41,533 nt of DNA from Diphasiastrum complanatum (GCA_029204225.1 MU835140.1:1-41533), one strand, 5' to 3'. Positions 22,304 through 32,864 are shown, counted from the first letter of the stretch. Notes: generated by a model from the sequence alone, not told the origin. A program made the numbers and translations.

Positions 22304-22748
22304 TGTTGGAATTTCTCTAAAATTCAATTGGTAATGAGGATCTGTTTTCCTATAGAACTGTTGGCAAAAAAAGTCGGCATTTTCACTCGTGTTGCTGCTA
22401 CAGTCTGCATTTTCACTCATGGCAAAAAATATAGACACTATATTTTTGCATGCATTTTATGGCAGGTGACACTTGCATAAAATGCGGCACTGCATTTTTA
22501 CATGCAATCTCTAATAGTCGAAAAGAATGCAACACTTGTCTTTAAAATTGCAGAGGTGTCTTCCAAATGTCGAAGGTTTGTCCTTAACTAAAGGCAAAGG
22601 CCAAAAGCCAAGGGGTGTTGCATCGTCCATCTATGGATTTACTCATTACGTCTTCACGCTCCAACAATGAACTGATCTATTGATCAGTTTAGCAGCTGTT
22701 AACGATCTTGTAATTGTAAAGTTAAGATAGAGCAAGATCCTCCAGCTG

Positions 22749-22798
<50 letters not shown>

Positions 22799-24042
22799 GC
22801 GATGGAAGAAAATAAAAGACGGACATGCTCAACATTCACATCTTCCTGTAGCAGGCAATAGTAGCTGACATTTCTATATCAGTGATTCATATAGTATTAT
22901 TGCGGTGATGTTTTCGCCTTCCATCACTTATTGTCTTGCAGTATTCTACAATGTGGCACACTGCTACGGATTCACCTTGTTCTTCTGTAGCAATTAACAG
23001 CAGCTGGCATTTCTACGTCAATAATTCACATAGCGACATTGCAGATGTGTGCAAATGTATTGTCCATCTAATTATTTGATGTACATATTTTATTGTGCCA
23101 TTTTTTTTGTTATTGCAAGAATGCTATTCTTTATGTCTTGATTATGCTAAGTGCATGGTGATCTTTGACACCTTAGTCACTGGCTTAATTTATTGCATTT
23201 GTGACTGTTAAGTAGCTCTCTTTCTGAGCGATCACATCCACTGATCACAAGTAGTTCTACACGCAATTAGAATGATTCATACACTAGCAACGACATTCTT
23301 AAACACACACTGTACATGACCCATTCATGCTCTTTCACACCAATGACACACAATTCATTCATTTACAACATATGAGACAGACATTGTAGATGCCTTCGCA
23401 CATCGATTTTTTTTCTTTCAGATAGATTGTCAATAATAGGCTCATGAACCTTCACAGATCATGGTTAGCCTTGGGAAGCACGCAATTATGCCTGCTATTG
23501 TCTTGTGCTCACTTGCTTAAAAAAAAAAATTGACTTGTATATTTTGTTATACACAATCTAATTACAGCTCTGTATGTTTCTACGTTCAAATGCGTGTCAA
23601 TACTGCAATGCTTTCCTATATTCTGTTTGGCTGTCTATTTGCTTTGTCTGGTTGTCTACTCATTGCTTCCGCAAATTTATTGTTCGTGAATAATTATTTA
23701 TCTAGCTGTTCGCGAAGGATTATTAGTCTTGTCTTTTGCGACTGATTTTTAGTCAAGCTTAGTCTAGCTCTTCGCGAATTATTCGCGACTGATAATTTGT
23801 CTAGCTGTTCATGACAAATTATCTTTTTGATGTTTTGATGTTTGGCTATGTAATCAGATCGAACGTGATTTCTATCACTAATGTTCTATTCAAATCTGAT
23901 AGGCGTAGTCATGCTTGGGAAAAAGTGTGATAACTTATTCCACTGTGCATGAACACTTTCCATTCGAGTTCATTTCTCTTTCAAGTTTCGAGTTCGCTTC
24001 TTTTCATGTTCGTTTTGTTTCTTGTTATCCTCTTTCCCAACA
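22304..24042 (+). mobile_element. 5' LTR (1739 bp) of internally deleted copia-type element
   Basis: Begins TGTTGGAATTTCTC and ends TTTCCCAACA, directly before the PBS. The 3' copy starts at 24316. It contains a (TA)n tract at 22750 and, at about 22366-22600, a segment of about 235 bp that the 3' LTR lacks. Its right part has several TTCGCGA(A) motifs (23706-23790). No open frame of note. Confidence 0.85.
22750..22793. repeat. (TA)n microsatellite, about 22 units
   Basis: Uninterrupted AT dinucleotide run inside the 5' LTR. The matching place in the 3' LTR (near 24517) has only TATATATG, so the tract expanded after insertion. Confidence 0.95.
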
Positions 24043-24315
24043 TGGTATCAGAGCAGGTTATGAACCTGACTATCTTGAATCTATTGTGTGAAATAGATTT
24101 TTCATTAGTTACATTTAGAGTTTTGGTCACCATCAGCAGGTTACAAAACCCGTGGAACAGCAAGGATTCTTTTATGAGATTGTTTAATGTTGAAGCTCTA
24201 CACTCCCTAGTCAATCCTGAGGGGGAGAAATGAAAGCAAACTATATTTTTCAGCATGTAGTTTGTCAACACTTTTTCCTATCTTATCTGAAGTACAAATC
24301 CACATTAAAGGGGAG
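24043..24315 (+). mobile_element. 273-bp interior of non-autonomous copia-type element
   Basis: Everything between the two LTRs: the PBS TGGTATCAGAGC (24043-24054), a short AT-rich segment, a GAGGGGGAGAAA purine run (24219-24230) and the PPT AAAGGGGAG (24307-24315) directly before the 3' LTR. It cannot encode gag or pol, so the element depended on proteins from elsewhere. Long LTRs with a tiny interior differ from classic TRIMs, which have short LTRs, and from LARDs, which have long interiors. Confidence 0.8.
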
Positions 24316-25371
24316 TGTTGGAATTTCTCTGAAATTCAATTGGTAATGAGGATCTGTTTTCCTACAAATTGTTGCCAAGGAGTGTCACATCATCCATCTG
24401 TGGATTTACTCATTACGTCTTCACGCTCCAACAATGAACTGATCTATTGATCAGTTTAGCAGTTGTTAACGATCTTGTAATTGTAAAGTTAAGATAGAAA
24501 AAGATCCTCCAGGTACTATATATGTAAATAAGCGATTGAAGAAAATAAGAGACGGACCTCCTCAATGTTCACATCTTCCTGTAGCAGGCAATAGCAGTTG
24601 ACATTTCTATATCAGTGATTCATGTAGTATTACTATGGTGATGTTTCCGCCTTCCATCACTTATTGTCTTGCAGTATTCTACAATGTGGTAGACTGCTAT
24701 GGATTCACCTTGTTCTTCTATAGCAATTAACAGTAGCTGATGTTTCTACGTCAGTAATTCACATAACGACATTGCAGCTGTGTGCAAATGTATTGTTCAT
24801 CTAATTATTTGATGTACATATTTTATTGTGCCATTTTTTTTGTTATTGCAAGAATGCTATTCTTTATGTCTTATTTTTGCTAAGTGCATGGTGATCTTCG
24901 ACACCTCAGTCACTAGCTTAATTTAGCATTTGTGACTGTTAAGTAGGTCTCTTTCTGAGTGATCGCGTCCACTGATCACAAGTAGTTCTTCATGCAATTA
25001 GTCCGATTCATGCACTAGCAACGACATTCTTAAACACACACTGTATATGAGCCATTCATGCTCTTTCACACCAATGACTCACACAGTTCATTCATTTACA
25101 ACATACGAGATAGACATTGCAGATGCCTTCGTACATCGATTCTTTTTCTTTCAGACAGATTGTCAATAATAGGCTCATGAACCTTCACAGATCATGGTTG
25201 GCTTTGAGAAGCACGTGATTATGCCCGATATTGGCTTGTGCTCACTTGCTTAATTGACTTGTATATTTTGTTATACATAATCTGATTACAGCTCTGTATG
25301 TTTTTGCGTTCAGATTCGTGACATTGTTCGCAAATAATTATTTGTCTAGCTGTTCGTAACTGATTATTAGT
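24316..25371 (+). mobile_element. 3' LTR of copia-type element, first part
   Basis: Starts TGTTGGAATTTCTCTG after the PPT and follows the 5' LTR through 25371. Two deletions relative to the 5' LTR are visible (about 235 bp near 24372 and about 100 bp near 25323). It is interrupted after GATTATTAGT by the gypsy element and resumes at 32865. Confidence 0.85.
25367..25371. repeat. Target-site duplication TTAGT, left
   Basis: TTAGT directly before the TGTTGG terminus; the same five bases follow the other terminus at 32860-32864. The uninterrupted 5' LTR has a single TTAGT at the equivalent place (near 23730). Confidence 0.9.
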
Positions 25372-26193
25372 TGTTGGAAGTATTTCTAGTGTGTGCAGTG
25401 GCTAGATCTACTTACAGGTGTAGTATAGGGATGCAGAGATTCATCTACTTTTTAGGTTTCTACCAAGGTTCAAACAGAAATGTGAAACTAAAACGTAATG
25501 ACGGAAGCACTAAGGCTTACCCAACTAGTGCTCAAAACGGAAATGAAACTATCTAAGGTGACAAAATACAAACCCTTGCTAAGGCTTACCCAACTAGCAA
25601 GGTGTTTAATCTAAATTCTACTTAACACCCAAAGGGTAATAAAATAATATTGTGGCTAATATTAGGCAAATAAGCAACAAAGAACATGCCACAAGAAATG
25701 GATGAAAAGGAGACAAGAGGAGGCCCGAGCACCTTCCCTCAAGCTATGCATCTTTCCAAAGGGAACACGCATGACATAGAATGATAAATCTCCAAAATAG
25801 AGAGCAAGATAGCTTAATCTCAAAAGTGTTGGTTACAATGCAAATACCTCTCCTTTTATGGCAAGGAGGGTCTTCCATAAGTGTCTACTAACTTATGGGA
25901 CTAATTTGTTTCTAGCTTTTCAAGAACTTCTAACTTAGGATTTAGAACTTCAAATTTCTCAACTTAGGAAAACTTAAGATAAAATATTTCTAGTCTTAAG
26001 TTTCCTAAGTCTAAGTTCTAAATCTAAGTTTAAGCTATTTTATTATTATTTAAGCTTCTACTCATGGACTTACAAAATACATGCCATGGCTTGAAGTTTA
26101 TTGACAGATACTCATACGTGGTCTTACAAAGCACATGCCACGGAGTTTTATTATTATTTTTTTATTTTCTCTGTGTTAGCACAGTTGCTAAAA
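25372..26193 (-). mobile_element. 3' LTR (822 bp) of nested gypsy element
   Basis: Left end TGTTGGAAG. The right end should be GCTAACA but reads GCTAAAA (one mutation in the terminal dinucleotide). The last 303 bp match 32557-32859 base for base in length. The PPT lies immediately to the right. Confidence 0.85.
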
Positions 26194-26207
26194 TTATCTC
26201 CCTCCTT
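26194..26207 (-). other. Polypurine tract of nested gypsy element
   Basis: Minus strand reads AAGGAGGGAGATAA directly upstream of the 3' LTR. It confirms the minus orientation and shows that ORF-X3 runs almost to the PPT. Confidence 0.8.
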
Positions 26208-26209
26208 AT

Positions 26210-29200
26210 TGGATTGGTGGTCCCACACGAATCGACGCCTTTTCGTCTCGGATCTTTTGTGCTTCTTGGAGGCGCGACTGTTGCTGTCAGGAGTGGTAGA
26301 TTGTCATGCCGATGCCCTCCATCATTTGCCACCATAATTTGTTGAGGAAGGGCATGGGTTTGTAGTAATGGACCATACCCTAGAGAAAGTTATGGGTCTT
26401 TCATAGCTCCACCATATCAACGTGCAGGACGAAAGTGAGTGCAGCGCGATAATAGAGCCTTGCAATGTTGATATGGTCATCTTGTGTCCGCAAGAGTTTA
26501 TTGATGTCAAGGGCGATTGGGGACAACCCTCGATCCCAGAACCTCTGAGTTCTGTCAGAAATGCCACCAGGCTGCAATTATCCGTAAAGTATCTAACGTT
26601 GCGATCAAGATTGCCATGGTGCTTCTGGTACAATACTCGGCAATTGGTGACCATGTCTTCGGCTAAGTTGCCAATATCCATGCCTGTGAGCTTAGGCCAA
26701 AAGATTTTGTTCTTGACTTTGGTGGTAGGAAATGGTTCTCGCCTCGCTACTGGATAGTAATATGGATTGGTGCGCATGTAGGAGGGAGCTTTGAGATATC
26801 GTGCCATTGAGGTCTTACTCTACAGGAAGAGCTGATGACGCCAGGAGTTTGACTGCTGCTTTATGTGTCTGACACTGGTCCAAATCTGGCAGTATGTAGC
26901 CACCTCGCTCTTTCATTGTTGGATACTTCTTTGCAGACTCCTGAGAGGCGCGCAACTCCTTGCTTGGTTCTGTGGGCGTGATTCTGTGCCGGATGGTTGG
27001 GGCTTCAGAGGCAATCTCGTGTTCGGTTTGTGGATTGGGATCAGGAGATAGAGGAGGCGAGGATTAGCTTCTGCAATTCTTTGTGACTCAGAAGAAAATT
27101 GTCGTGGAATGAAGGTTAGGTTAGTGGTGTCGAGGGGGTTAGAAGCAGTGGAAGGAAAAAGAAAATGTTGGGAGCTGGTACACCCAGAGCCCGATGGATT
27201 GGTTGGTGTTTGAGCTCCTTGCCCCAGGGGTTGGCCTTGAAATCCGGAGCCTTGAGTGGCAGGAGGAGGCTGTTGAAATCCTGCTCCATCTCCACCATCT
27301 AGTCCATCAAAGTGGTGCCCTGAATCATGGAATTGGGCGTGCTCTGCATGAACCGACGGTGTCGACTGGGCAGCAGCCTTTAAGCATTCTTCCAGGGTGG
27401 CTATGTGCTGGTTTAGGGCCTCGACGAAAGCAATGTATGATTGTTGTAATTTTGAGTATTGCTCCATCGTGGCTTTCAACTTTTGGGCCAGCGTTTGATA
27501 GGCCACCACTGGAATGGCAGTTCCCTCAGGAATAGCTGGTGGTGCGAAGTCGTTGAAGTCCACCATTTCCAAATGTTCCTTCGTAGTGGAACGTGCTGCT
27601 TGTGAATCTGCTACAACCTCATCCTTCTCGATTTTGAGGGTATTGATGGTTTGCGGCATGTTGGATACCTTCAGTTGGAGCTGGTTCTGGAGGTGGAGTA
27701 GCATCTGCTGCTGTTGTTGATTGTAATTCGTGAGTTTTTGGATCTCTAGCTGTTGTTGTTTGTTTTTCTCCTCCAGCCTTGCTTGTTCTTTCTGAAGGTC
27801 CGCCATAGCACCATCGTCAAATTGCCGCATAGTATATTGTCCCCATAGGGTGCCGAATAGATTGTATTGGAGCTCATTCACCAACCATACCGCTTTTTGG
27901 GCTGTAAGGGATAACTGCTCCCAAGGACCAATGTCGGGGAGGGTGCATGTGTAGTTAGGATACGGCATGGGGTTAAATGGTAGAAAATCAGAAACAAGGC
28001 TAGACGGAGTTGTATGAAAGGTAGGTGGAGGTGATTGTGGATTGAGGGGTGGGGAGGTACTATGTGGCTGAGAGTGTGGGATTGGGTTAGTGGTGATAGT
28101 GGTTGATGGTAATGCAGTTAGTAATTGTAATGCAAAATCATCTACGTTGACTGTGGAGTCAAGTAGAGTGGGGATTTGTATAGGGGAGGGCTTTTATAGA
28201 AGTGTGGAAGGGAAGTCTGTGTTGAGAGTTAGCGAGGGTGTGAAGGTGGTAGTAAACGGTGGGGGTGGTGGTGGGAGTGTGAGAGCAAGTGATGGCGAGG
28301 AGATTGCCTATGTGGATGAAATAACGCCCATAAGATCAGAGCTAGAAGTTCTTGCCATTCCGGAGCTGCCTGCTGCTCTAGGACTTCCTTTGGGACCTGA
28401 GATGGTTTTAGGCTCCCTCTGGATTCAACATATTCTACCCCAATGTCGCTGGATAGAATGTCATGCGGGACATCTACTTCTGTGCTGACCGCCTTCTCTT
28501 TCTGCTTCTTAGTAGGTGGGGTTGGTGAGACTAGTTCTGTTGTCAGTTGGGGGGTGGCTCGCTTTTTTGTGCTTGGATAAACAACATCCAGCTCCTTGAT
28601 GGCAGCAGCCGCCTTAGACCCCAATTGCTTGGTGACCAAAATGTGGAGGAGATGCCCATATTTGGTAGTTGATTTGCGGGCTTTCAGAGCTCCGCACAGC
28701 TTCTCCACTACCTTCTCAGCTCACTTATAATTTTGAGTGGGGTCGTCCATGGTGAGGGTCAGAGAGAACAGATTGCTCGGTGGGATGCGATCCATTTTGG
28801 TGGTATGTACTGCAACCATGGTGACGAGGATCTCTAAGGCGGCCCGTAGATGGGGATCCATGATGAGGCGGATAGCGATCTCGTCATCGGTTTGGGCAAT
28901 GGTTTTGTCGTCGTCTGTCAAAAACTTGGTAAAGTACTTGGCATCATAGTTGGTGCTCTTTCCATGGATTGTCTCACCGAGATTAGGAAAGTCGACGCTC
29001 TGAAGATTCCCAGGAGAGACGTTGATAATAGTATAGCTGCCACTCTTGGATGTAATCCGGAAAGTTTGGAACTCATCCTAATAGGTCGAGTAGGCTGCTC
29101 AGATGAGGCTCTCGCTCTGCTGGTCTTGGAAAAGTGTTAGATCAAATCCAAGGTTCGTGAGGATATCCTTGGCCAGTGTGAGCTGCTTGGCGTAATTCTT

Positions 29201-29284
29201 AAGATAGATCATGACTATATCCCCTGAATAAGGATGAGGGGGTTTTCAACCATGCAAGCTCAACGAAGAATTGTGGGAAGCCAT
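26210..29284 (-). pseudogene. ORF-X3: env-position ORF, nearly full length
   Basis: ATG complement at 29282-29284 (MASHNSSLS). One frame runs to about 28370 through TGA, TGA, TAG and TGA. The N-terminal block includes AYSTY and SGSYTIINV, weakly matching ORF-X1. A Lys/Thr/Pro-rich linker follows. Then a 351-codon open frame (27968-26913) holds a Gln-rich coiled coil (EEKNKQQQLEIQKLTNYNQ), a second coil (KLKATMEQYSKLQQSY) and a Gly/Pro/Gln-rich tail. In another frame ESAKKYPTMKERGGYI with DLDQCQ aligns with the KYP...RGG block of X1 and X4. A 161-codon frame (26807-26322) gives the C-terminal start (NPYYYPVARRE), and LSPIALDINKL, INIARLYYRAAL complete the ARxYYRAA signature. It fills the space from the integrase leader to the PPT. 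Confidence 0.7.
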
Positions 29285-29979
29285 GATAATAGTGATTTTA
29301 GATTGCTCTGAGAATTTTGAAAATTTTGAAAAAAATTTGGCATGAACTCGAGAGCAGCAATCTAAAATGAACTCGTGGAGAGAAGGTGGAGGCCTATATA
29401 TAGACTTTTTTTTGGCAGGAATTCGCAATTTCACCCAGAAATCGTCCTCAGCCTCCACAATTTGGTAATGATGGTCACAAATTTTGAGGCAATTTTCTGA
29501 AGGCCCACAAATTCCTGTAAGTGATTTTTTTATTGCCAAAAGAGAAAAAATGTCTGATAGTCCAAAAATGTATCTGATCAGAATTCGCGGAGATAGTAGG
29601 GAAATTGTGAGAATCAATTTGAGCTCCAACGAATTGTCTGTGAATTCTAAGAATGGATATCTGATGAAGAAAACTACTTTTTTCTATTTTTAGATATTTT
29701 TGTATCTGAGACAGAATTCGCGGAGGTCAAAAATGAATCGTGCTCTGTGAAAAAAGGGTCAGGCGAATTCTATCTGAGATGCTGTGAAAAATTTTGTCTG
29801 AAACTAATGACTTTTGTGGTATTCTCAGAGAATATTGTTGGTATACCTGATATGATAATATCTTGATGGGTGGAACAAGAAATCACAGCAAAAATGTGGT
29901 CGAAATGGCATGCAAACAATAAAAAGAGAGAAGAGAGAAAGAAAAGGAAAAAAAAATAAAGTAGAAAAGAAAGTAGCAG
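29285..29979 (-). other. Leader before ORF-X3 with repeated GAATTCGC motifs
   Basis: Non-coding, between integrase and ORF-X3. GAATTCGC or its complement recurs at 29419, 29581, 29714 and 29763. The segment around 29737 (ATCGTGCTCTGTGA...GGCGAATTCT) has a counterpart in the gag leader at 32497 (ATCGTGCTTTGTGAGGGCGAATTCT). Confidence 0.6.
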
Positions 29980-30777
29980 CTAATACATATCAAGATAAAA
30001 GTAGGATTTGTTGTACTTTCTCAGTCGACTCCCATTGACTACAGTGTCAAGGATATCGCCTTGAAGGGTCTGGAGTTGTACATATCCATAGGCAAAGATT
30101 TTTTTTATTACGTAAGGTCCTTGGCTCAAAAATTTCAGTTTGCCTTTGAAGGCTTTGGCCTGGTATAGCAAGACCTTATCGCCAACCTAGAAATCTCTAA
30201 GTTTCAATGATCGATCATGCCATGTTTTTTGTCGTCGTTTGTGGACTTGTTGAGCATGGATGCTGCTCCGTCGTGTTTCATAGGGTTGCTCCAGATAGGA
30301 TAACCTATTTGCTAGATTCTGAGGAGTATCGAGCTCAAGGTTGTAGGCTACTCGAAGGGAGGGGATATGGAATTCCACAGACATAACGGCTTCTTGACCA
30401 TATGTGAGCTGGAAGGGGGTTAAGCATGTAGCTCGCTTCGGGGTAGTGCGATAAGCCCAGAGAGCAACATGAAGTTTGAGTTCCCAATCAGATCGGCTGG
30501 ATTCGACGGTTGTGGTGAGAATTCCACATGGGATTTTATTGGTGGATTCTGCCTGGCCATTGCAGCGTGGATTGTATGGGGAACTTTTGCGATGTACCAC
30601 AAAAAATTTGGAAAGAAGATCTGCTATGATAGAGTTAAGGAAATGTGTTCCACTATCACTGATAAGCTCTAGAGGACATCTGAACCGAACTATAACCTGT
30701 TCATAGAGGTGCTTTTTCAAGGACTGGTGTAGGGCTAGAGGCAATTTCAGGAACTTCCCGAACAATTGTGAGGTCAC
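29980..30777 (-). pseudogene. Ty3/gypsy integrase, core end and C-terminal domain
   Basis: A 196-codon frame gives the second catalytic Asp region (CPLELISDSGTHFLN), the Glu region (SPYNPRCNGQAESTNK) and AYRTTPKRATCLTPFQLTYG. The same frame continues past one TAG to the C-terminal domain: VGDKVLLYQAKAFKGKLKF, GPYVIKKI and VNGSRLRKY. The HHCC zinc finger and first catalytic Asp are missing because a deletion joins the spacer to this point. GKLKF...GPY and NGSRLRKY mark the Athila/Tat side of gypsy, and the piece is the closest relative in the window of 12777-13129. Confidence 0.9.
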
Positions 30778-30817
30778 CCGACGGTTGAATTTGAAGTGGT
30801 TTTTTTCATTTTCTCTT

Positions 30818-31724
30818 TCATAGTATGACCACGTGGTTGAGGTTTCGGTGGTGGAGAGATAGTTGGTATGTCATGGAGGATCTCGTTATCAATTTGAAAG
30901 AAAGTCTCCTCCACACAAAGATCTCATGGATAGTGTGGGCGTTTGGGACGGTAGAATTTTGTCTTAGGTTTTTCAATTGCAACCTTGGCAACGGATTCCA
31001 CCTTGGAAGCATATTGCGGATAGGTCTTTGGGGGAAGTGCTTCCATATAGTTGAGGATCTGAATATAAAAAATGTCCATATCTTCTGGGCAATTCTGAAT
31101 TCGTAAGACGTTCTCGTCATCAATGAATAAATTGTCTGATTCATTAGTAGGTAGCCATGCAACATTTAGCGGCTCATCATGGTGTGGAAGAATATCAATA
31201 AAATTGATATTGATGATGGGTGTATCCAGATCAGGTAATTGGTCGTGATCGATCAGGTGTGGAGAGGTACAATTATCCTGATGTTGAGCACAGTAATCGG
31301 CATTCACACAATCAATGGTAGCTAGATTGTGACTCCAGTTTATGATATCAATAGATTTAACATAATGACCTTTTTCGTGGATGGACTGGTATGGCTCAAA
31401 TACTGAGTTGGTGGGTGACAATCTCTCGTCATGGATGCATGCAGGTTTGAGTTTACCCACTGAGTCAATGGTGAAAGAACTGTCACGATTACCAAAAGTG
31501 ACTCGACCTTTGCTCTAGTCATGAACAACTCGTGCATTGGTGAGCCACGGATGACCAAGTAGTAATTCATAAGAATAGGCATTATTGGGAATATCAAGTA
31601 CTACAAGATCAACAGAAAACTTGAGACCTCCTAGTTTGATCAGCACGTGCGGAAGGATTCTTAGATTTCTTTTCACGATGGTCAAAGTCATCGTCGGAAC
31701 CTTCGTCTTCTTCACGGATAGCAT
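30818..31724 (-). pseudogene. Gypsy protease C-terminus and protease-RT spacer
   Basis: The start of this frame (31724-31515) gives LIKLGGLKFSVDLVVLDIP and YELLLGHPWLTNARVVHD, the flap and LLGxPWL end of a retropepsin. The active-site DTG is absent, lost with the zinc knuckles by a deletion upstream. A single TAG (from what was probably Trp) is followed by SKGRVTFGNRDSSFTID. The frame stays open to 30924 through an acidic spacer with PEDMDIFYIQILNYME. RT should follow but is deleted. Retropepsins process the polyprotein; this copy cannot. Confidence 0.75.
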
Positions 31725-32236
31725 CAGTCATCACATCTTTAAGTTGATCATAAAGGTCAACTGGTTTGAGTTCATGGAGGATGTTTTTTGGCCAACTAAA
31801 AATAGTTTTATGGCCATTCGTTCAGTGATATTTTCATCATCACATTCTACTTTAAGATGTTTACAACGCTCAATGTAGTTTCGAACAGACTCTTCGCGAC
31901 GCATCTTGATATGAGTAATTTGAATGAACGGGCTCTGAGTCAATTTGGATGGTTTGAAATGCTTGATGAGAGCGTCTTTGAGGGTGTCCAAGAAGCAAGA
32001 TCAGGAGCTTCGAGATTCAAGTACCACTCCTTGGCGGTTCCATAGAGTACCATGGAAAATAGACGAAGCTTTTTAGTTTCAGAGGTATCTCCATAAAAAC
32101 GGCATGCATTATCAAAGTCTTGAAGAAATCGGATTCGGTCATATTCGCCATCGTACTTTGGTGCATCGATACGTGGAATTCTTTGTTCCATTCGTGGAGG
32201 AGTCAGATTAGAAGATTCAACACAGTTGCGAGACAT
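31640..32236 (-). pseudogene. Gypsy gag, frameshifted
   Basis: The likely start is MSRNCVESS at 32236. IPRIDAPKYDGEYDRIRFLQ, DNACRFYGDTSETKKLRLFS and TAKEWYLNLE match the Retrotrans_gag domain. A frameshift near 31985 moves to LIKHFKPSKLTQSPFIQI and EESVRNYIERCKHLKVEC. A further shift gives MTDAIREEDEGSDDDFD. That last block is almost the same as AMSDAIWEEDEGSDVDE in the gag at 34681, so both belong to one lineage. Zinc knuckles are missing. Confidence 0.85.
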
Positions 32237-32556
32237 GATGCAGAATATAGATGAGTAGGGCAGGACTGTACTTGACAAAAAGAGCAGTTTTTTTGCAGAA
32301 TGGATAGTGTAGGACAAAAACTGGTCTTTTTGATTGTTATAGAATTTGCGGACAGGCTGAGAAATTGTGGAGAGGCAGATAAATCTAACTGTAATACTCG
32401 CGAATTCTGAAAAAGGTTTCTGAATATCAGAATAGTGGTTTTTTTAGATTTGCTAGAAAAAATTTGGCGTTTCAGAATTTGCGGATAGTACAGAAAAATC
32501 GTGCTTTGTGAGGGCGAATTCTTAGGCTGGATGGCGAATTCTAACAGAGAGGTTTG
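32237..32556 (-). other. Gag leader with GAATTCGC motifs
   Basis: Non-coding 5' leader. GAATTTGCGG or GCGAATTC recurs at 32342, 32399, 32475, 32514 and 32534, matching the motif before ORF-X3. The PBS is not present; the leader joins directly to the truncated LTR at 32557. Confidence 0.55.
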
Positions 32557-32859
32557 ACTTATGGGATTAATCTATTCCTAGCCTTTCTAGAACTTCTAAC
32601 TTAGGATTTAGAACTTCAATTTTCTTAACTTAGGACAACTTAAGATAAAATAATTCTAATCTTAAGTTTCCTAAGTCTAAGTTCTAAATATAAGTTTAAG
32701 CTATTTTATTATTATTTAAGCTTCTACTCATGGACTTACAAAACACATGCCATGGCTTGAAGTTTATTGACAGATACTCCTACATGGTCTTACAAAACAC
32801 ATGCCATGGAGTTTTATTATTATTTTTTTATTTTCTTTGTGTTAGCACCGTTGCTAACA
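32557..32859 (-). mobile_element. 5' LTR remnant (303 bp) of nested gypsy element
   Basis: Matches 25891-26193, which is the U3 side of the LTR. The other 519 bp (R/U5) and the PBS are missing. The outer terminus GCTAACA is intact and followed by TTAGT. Confidence 0.85.
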
Positions 32860-32864
32860 TTAGT
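32860..32864. repeat. Target-site duplication TTAGT, right
   Basis: Pairs with 25367-25371. Confidence 0.9.

Larger units (their letters stand above)
25372..32859 (-). mobile_element. Nested Ty3/gypsy element, internally deleted, with ORF-X3
   Basis: A 7488-bp minus-strand element bounded by TGTTGG...GCTAACA and flanked by TTAGT. In transcription order: partial 5' LTR (32859-32557), leader, gag, protease end, spacer, integrase, short-motif leader, ORF-X3, PPT, 3' LTR. RT, RNase H and the start of integrase are missing between about 30818 and 30777; zinc knuckles and the protease active site are missing too. The LTR parts that can be compared differ at about 20 of 303 positions by eye, so the insertion is old. 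Confidence 0.88.

Noticed and set aside
22750-22793. Matrix attachment or origin signal in the (TA)n tract
   Set aside because: It is a simple expansion within one LTR copy; the sister LTR lacks it.
27194-28488. Plus-strand open frames opposite ORF-X3
   Set aside because: They mirror the minus-strand frame, which alone shows homology to X1 and X4 and the coiled-coil pattern.
26210-29284. A true retroviral envelope gene
   Set aside because: The position fits, but I saw no signal peptide, fusion peptide or transmembrane segment. The coiled coil is Gln-rich and soluble-looking, so only 'env-position' is claimed.
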